A DNA stretch of 64,000 nt from an uncultured Oscillospiraceae bacterium (GTDB lineage: Bacteria > Bacillota > Clostridia > Oscillospirales > Oscillospiraceae). Shown here one piece after another: positions 61,760 through 64,000 of the stretch. Position numbers and translations under genes: made by a program. Numbering within the stretch: position 1 is the first letter of the stretch; the number at the start of each line of letters is the position of its first letter. The stretch is from assembly GCA_947623745.1 (NCBI GenBank), contig CANQHN010000006.1, forward strand, positions 1-64,000, read 5' to 3'. The notes under the pieces were generated by a model. It searched no databases. It saw nothing but the letters and a program-made list of their open reading frames with translations, and had not been told where the DNA came from.

Positions 61760-64000
61760 TCACTCCGCGCTGCTCTCGGTGGTCTCAGTCTGGGCCCCGG
61801 CGGCGTGGGAGGCGGCCAGCGCCTGCTCCAGCGCGTTCCAGTCCCGGTTCTCCATGTGGCCGGTCCAGGTCTCATAGGTCCCGGTCTCCAGGTTGAGGCT
61901 CATCTCGTACAGGTGGGAGTTGGTGGCCTCCTGAACGTCGGCGTAGTACCAGGCGTTCTTGTTGGCGTTGTCCGGCCAGGTAATCATGTCAGCGTACATG
62001 CCTTCCGCGTGGGGCTTGCGGCCCAGGACGCTGTTGATGATGTGCATGGCCTCGGCGCGGGTGATGTTGTTGGCGGGGAGGAAGGTGCCGTCGGGGTAAC
62101 CGCCGGCCAGACCGTGGACAGCGGCGGCGTTGATGAACGGCCGGGCCCAGGTGTCGGCCACGTCGGTGAACTGGTCCTCATAGACCTCGTCGGCGTAGTC
62201 GAAGAAGCTGACCGCCACAGTCATCAGCTCAGCGCGGGTGATGGGGGCGTTGGGACGGAAGGTGCCGTCGTTGTAGCCGCTGAGCACGCCCATCTTGCCC
62301 AGGGTGGAGACGGCGTTGTTGTACCAGGAGCTCTCGGCCACGTCAGAGTAGGCGTTCTCGGTGGTCCAGTAGGTGTCGCGGACGGCGTCGTCCAGCAGGT
62401 GGTAGAAGATGACAGCCGTCTCGGCTCTGGTCAGGTTCTTCTCGGGGTGTACCATGCCGTCGTTGTAGCCGCTGACGTAGGCGTAGTGGTCCGTGAAGTT
62501 CAGACCGTTGGGCAGGGCCGCCAGCGGGGTCTCCTCATCCACGATCTCGGTCAGCGGGGTGTCCTCGTCGGGGATGTTCGTGGTGGGACGGCGGGGCGGA
62601 TCGTAATCGTCGTCATCGTCGTCATCGTCGTAGTCCGGCGTGGTGGGCGCAGGCGGCGTGGGAGGCGTGGGCGGAACAGCGTTGATGGTGAAGTCGCCAT
62701 TTATAACAGTTACATCGTAATTTCCGTTATCATTGTTGTAATTGGCGGTCAGGACGTCCGGATAACTGCCCACGCTATTTTCGTCAGTGTTGATCCTGGA
62801 ATACGTCACGCCAAGGTCTTGCTCAACTCTCTCAGAAGTGAGAGGAGAGTCTTCCTCCTTGATCGTGATCGTGCCACTGAACCGAGGATCATTGTTGCCG
62901 ACATACTTGCTGGCGTCGTTGACGGTGATGGTCACAGGACACGGTTTGATGACCAAATCATCGCCTACAAACGTTATCTTACACTGGCTGGAAATATCTT
63001 TTTCGTCCTCCAGTACAGTGAACCAGCCGTTGACACCATAGACACGATAGGTGCCCGCATTTGTGGCGTCATAGCTCATCTGACCATCAGGGGAGTAGAA
63101 GAATACCTGCAGAGCGTCAGAATCATACTCGACGGCAATACCGTCGCCTGCTTCGACTTTTTCAACTGTTCCGGTATGGGGCATACCATCGTAGGTATAT
63201 TCCCCGCCCTCAAGGTACACAGTGATTACCGTGCGGTCAGCCCAAACGGCGTAGAACGTCACATTGCCTTCGATTTGGTAGCTTCCGCCCACAGAGTATT
63301 CAACTTCTGCAGCATCCGGTTCGGTACTCCAGCCGATGAAGTACTTGTCAACGGGCGCGGTAAACCCACACTCAGGAAGCGAGTAACTATCACTGTAGTA
63401 TACGCTTACAGAATCCATGTTGCCGGTGCCGCCGTTAGCGTCAAAGCGCACCGTGTAGGCATTGCGGTCATAGGTCAGGGTGATCGTCCAGTCTCCAGCG
63501 GGAACGGGGCCACTCAGAGTCGCATTGTCGCGGTAGGTGTACCCAGTGATTTCGGGAGGCGTCACCGTGTATTCCTCGCCGTACGTGTACTTTTGCGTGG
63601 TCGCTTCCTTAATCACCTTGCCCTGATCATCCACGTACTTGACCGTCAGGGTGTAGTCGTTCACCTGCCAGACGGCGTAGAGGGTCACATCCATCTCCGT
63701 AAAGACAGAGGCAGTTACTTCATCACCGACCGTATAGCTGGCTTCTTTGGCGCCCGGCTCCTTGGACCAGCCAAGGAACGTGTAGCCTTCGCGGGTGGGC
63801 TCCAGCCCGTCAACAGTGAAGCTGTGCGACATACCCTTGCCGGTGTAGGACTTCTCAGCGCTGGTAAAGGGCTCAAACTCGCCCTCGCCGGGGTCATAGG
63901 TCAGGGTGTAGGTGTATACGGAGTCCTCGGGCTCCTCAGGCTTGATGTAGGTGTTAACCACCGTCACAGTCTGATTTTCGTTCTCGATTACGCCGTCAAA
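61760..64000 (-). CDS. Large SLH-anchored surface protein (partial)
   Basis: At least 746 residues; the frame stays open to the window edge (...NENQTVTVVNTYIKPEEPED, the end of a Cna-B-like domain), so the true start is beyond 64000. Then come Listeria-Bacteroides InlB-type repeats (ending GWSKEP...YAVW and FDANGGTGNMDSVSVYY...YAVW), a MucBP-like repeat (LTVKYVDDQGKVIKEATTQKY), an MBG-like domain, an Asp-rich spacer (DYDDDDDDDDYD) and three C-terminal SLH repeats (YAYVSGYNDGMVHPEKNLTRAE and two more). It is a cell-wall-anchored adhesin-like protein. Whether it is host or element cargo cannot be decided here. Confidence 0.85.
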   Translation of the reverse strand, partial: FDGVIENENQTVTVVNTYIKPEEPEDSVYTYTLTYDPGEGEFEPFTSAEKSYTGKGMSHSFTVDGLEPTREGYTFLGWSKEPGAKEASYTVGDEVTASVFTEMDVTLYAVWQVNDYTLTVKYVDDQGKVIKEATTQKYTYGEEYTVTPPEITGYTYRDNATLSGPVPAGDWTITLTYDRNAYTVRFDANGGTGNMDSVSVYYSDSYSLPECGFTAPVDKYFIGWSTEPDAAEVEYSVGGSYQIEGNVTFYAVWADRTVITVYLEGGEYTYDGMPHTGTVEKVEAGDGIAVEYDSDALQVFFYSPDGQMSYDATNAGTYRVYGVNGWFTVLEDEKDISSQCKITFVGDDLVIKPCPVTITVNDASKYVGNNDPRFSGTITIKEEDSPLTSERVEQDLGVTYSRINTDENSVGSYPDVLTANYNNDNGNYDVTVINGDFTINAVPPTPPTPPAPTTPDYDDDDDDDDYDPPRRPTTNIPDEDTPLTEIVDEETPLAALPNGLNFTDHYAYVSGYNDGMVHPEKNLTRAETAVIFYHLLDDAVRDTYWTTENAYSDVAESSWYNNAVSTLGKMGVLSGYNDGTFRPNAPITRAELMTVAVSFFDYADEVYEDQFTDVADTWARPFINAAAVHGLAGGYPDGTFLPANNITRAEAMHIINSVLGRKPHAEGMYADMITWPDNANKNAWYYADVQEATNSHLYEMSLNLETGTYETWTGHMENRDWNALEQALAASHAAGAQTETTESSAE

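Overview
The window is high-GC, gene-dense DNA from a spore-forming, butyrate-producing Firmicute. The best fit is the Oscillospiraceae (Flavonifractor/Lawsonibacter/Intestinimonas-like). The evidence is sporulation genes (spo0A, spoIVB, spoVAC, a spoVB-like flippase, dpaA), a crt-hbd / bcd-etfB-etfA butyryl-CoA cluster, and Firmicute cis-RNAs: a TPP riboswitch, a tryptophan T-box, a glmS ribozyme and a cobalamin riboswitch.

Layout. 1-4.3 kb: a truncated aldo/keto reductase, then a TPP-riboswitch operon tenA-thiZ-thiX-thiY for thiamin pyrimidine salvage. 4.3-10.3 kb (minus): a histidine phosphatase, the dgt-dnaG-rpoD group and a ZIP metal transporter. 10.4-17.8 kb (minus): a T-box leader, trpBA, then with only 59 bp between them an rbsBAC-type sugar importer and an FGGY kinase. 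17.9-23.8 kb: SLOG protein, queH, degV, pgi, and glmS behind its self-cleaving ribozyme. 23.8-28.2 kb (minus): a cobalamin-riboswitch operon (lipoprotein, btuF, btuC, btuD). 28.2-32.2 kb (minus): a hybrid histidine kinase and an SLH/SGNH surface hydrolase.

32.5-35.4 kb is a small genomic island in the 3' end of tRNA-Arg(CCG). It is bounded by a 23-bp direct repeat of the tRNA end and carries tetR, a MATE pump and a decayed tyrosine integrase. The original tRNA terminator lies just beyond the right repeat. 35.5-47.4 kb: threonine aldolase and a phosphopantetheinyl transferase, spoVAC, spoIVB-spo0A, a TSCPD protein, a barnase-barstar pair, an XRE membrane sensor, an AlaX editing enzyme, a glycosyltransferase beside a collagen-like protein, and focA. 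47.6-50.6 kb: a fused AroK-AroE enzyme behind a 25-codon leader peptide rich in Phe/Tyr/Trp and a terminator, then an aminotransferase. 50.7-53.9 kb (minus): an ECF sigma/anti-sigma pair, a TIGR04076 protein and a SpoVB-like flippase. 54-59.2 kb: the butyrate genes.

59.3-64 kb: dpaA (dipicolinate synthase subunit A) loses its C-terminus exactly where a large serine recombinase begins, the arrangement of a skin-like intervening element. A convergent SLH surface protein runs off the window end.

The most novel-looking points are the dpaA/recombinase junction, the aromatic leader peptide in front of aroK-aroE, a Spo0A whose phospho-acceptor Asp is Glu, and a lipoprotein barnase with its barstar. 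All calls are from reading the sequence; no database search was run.
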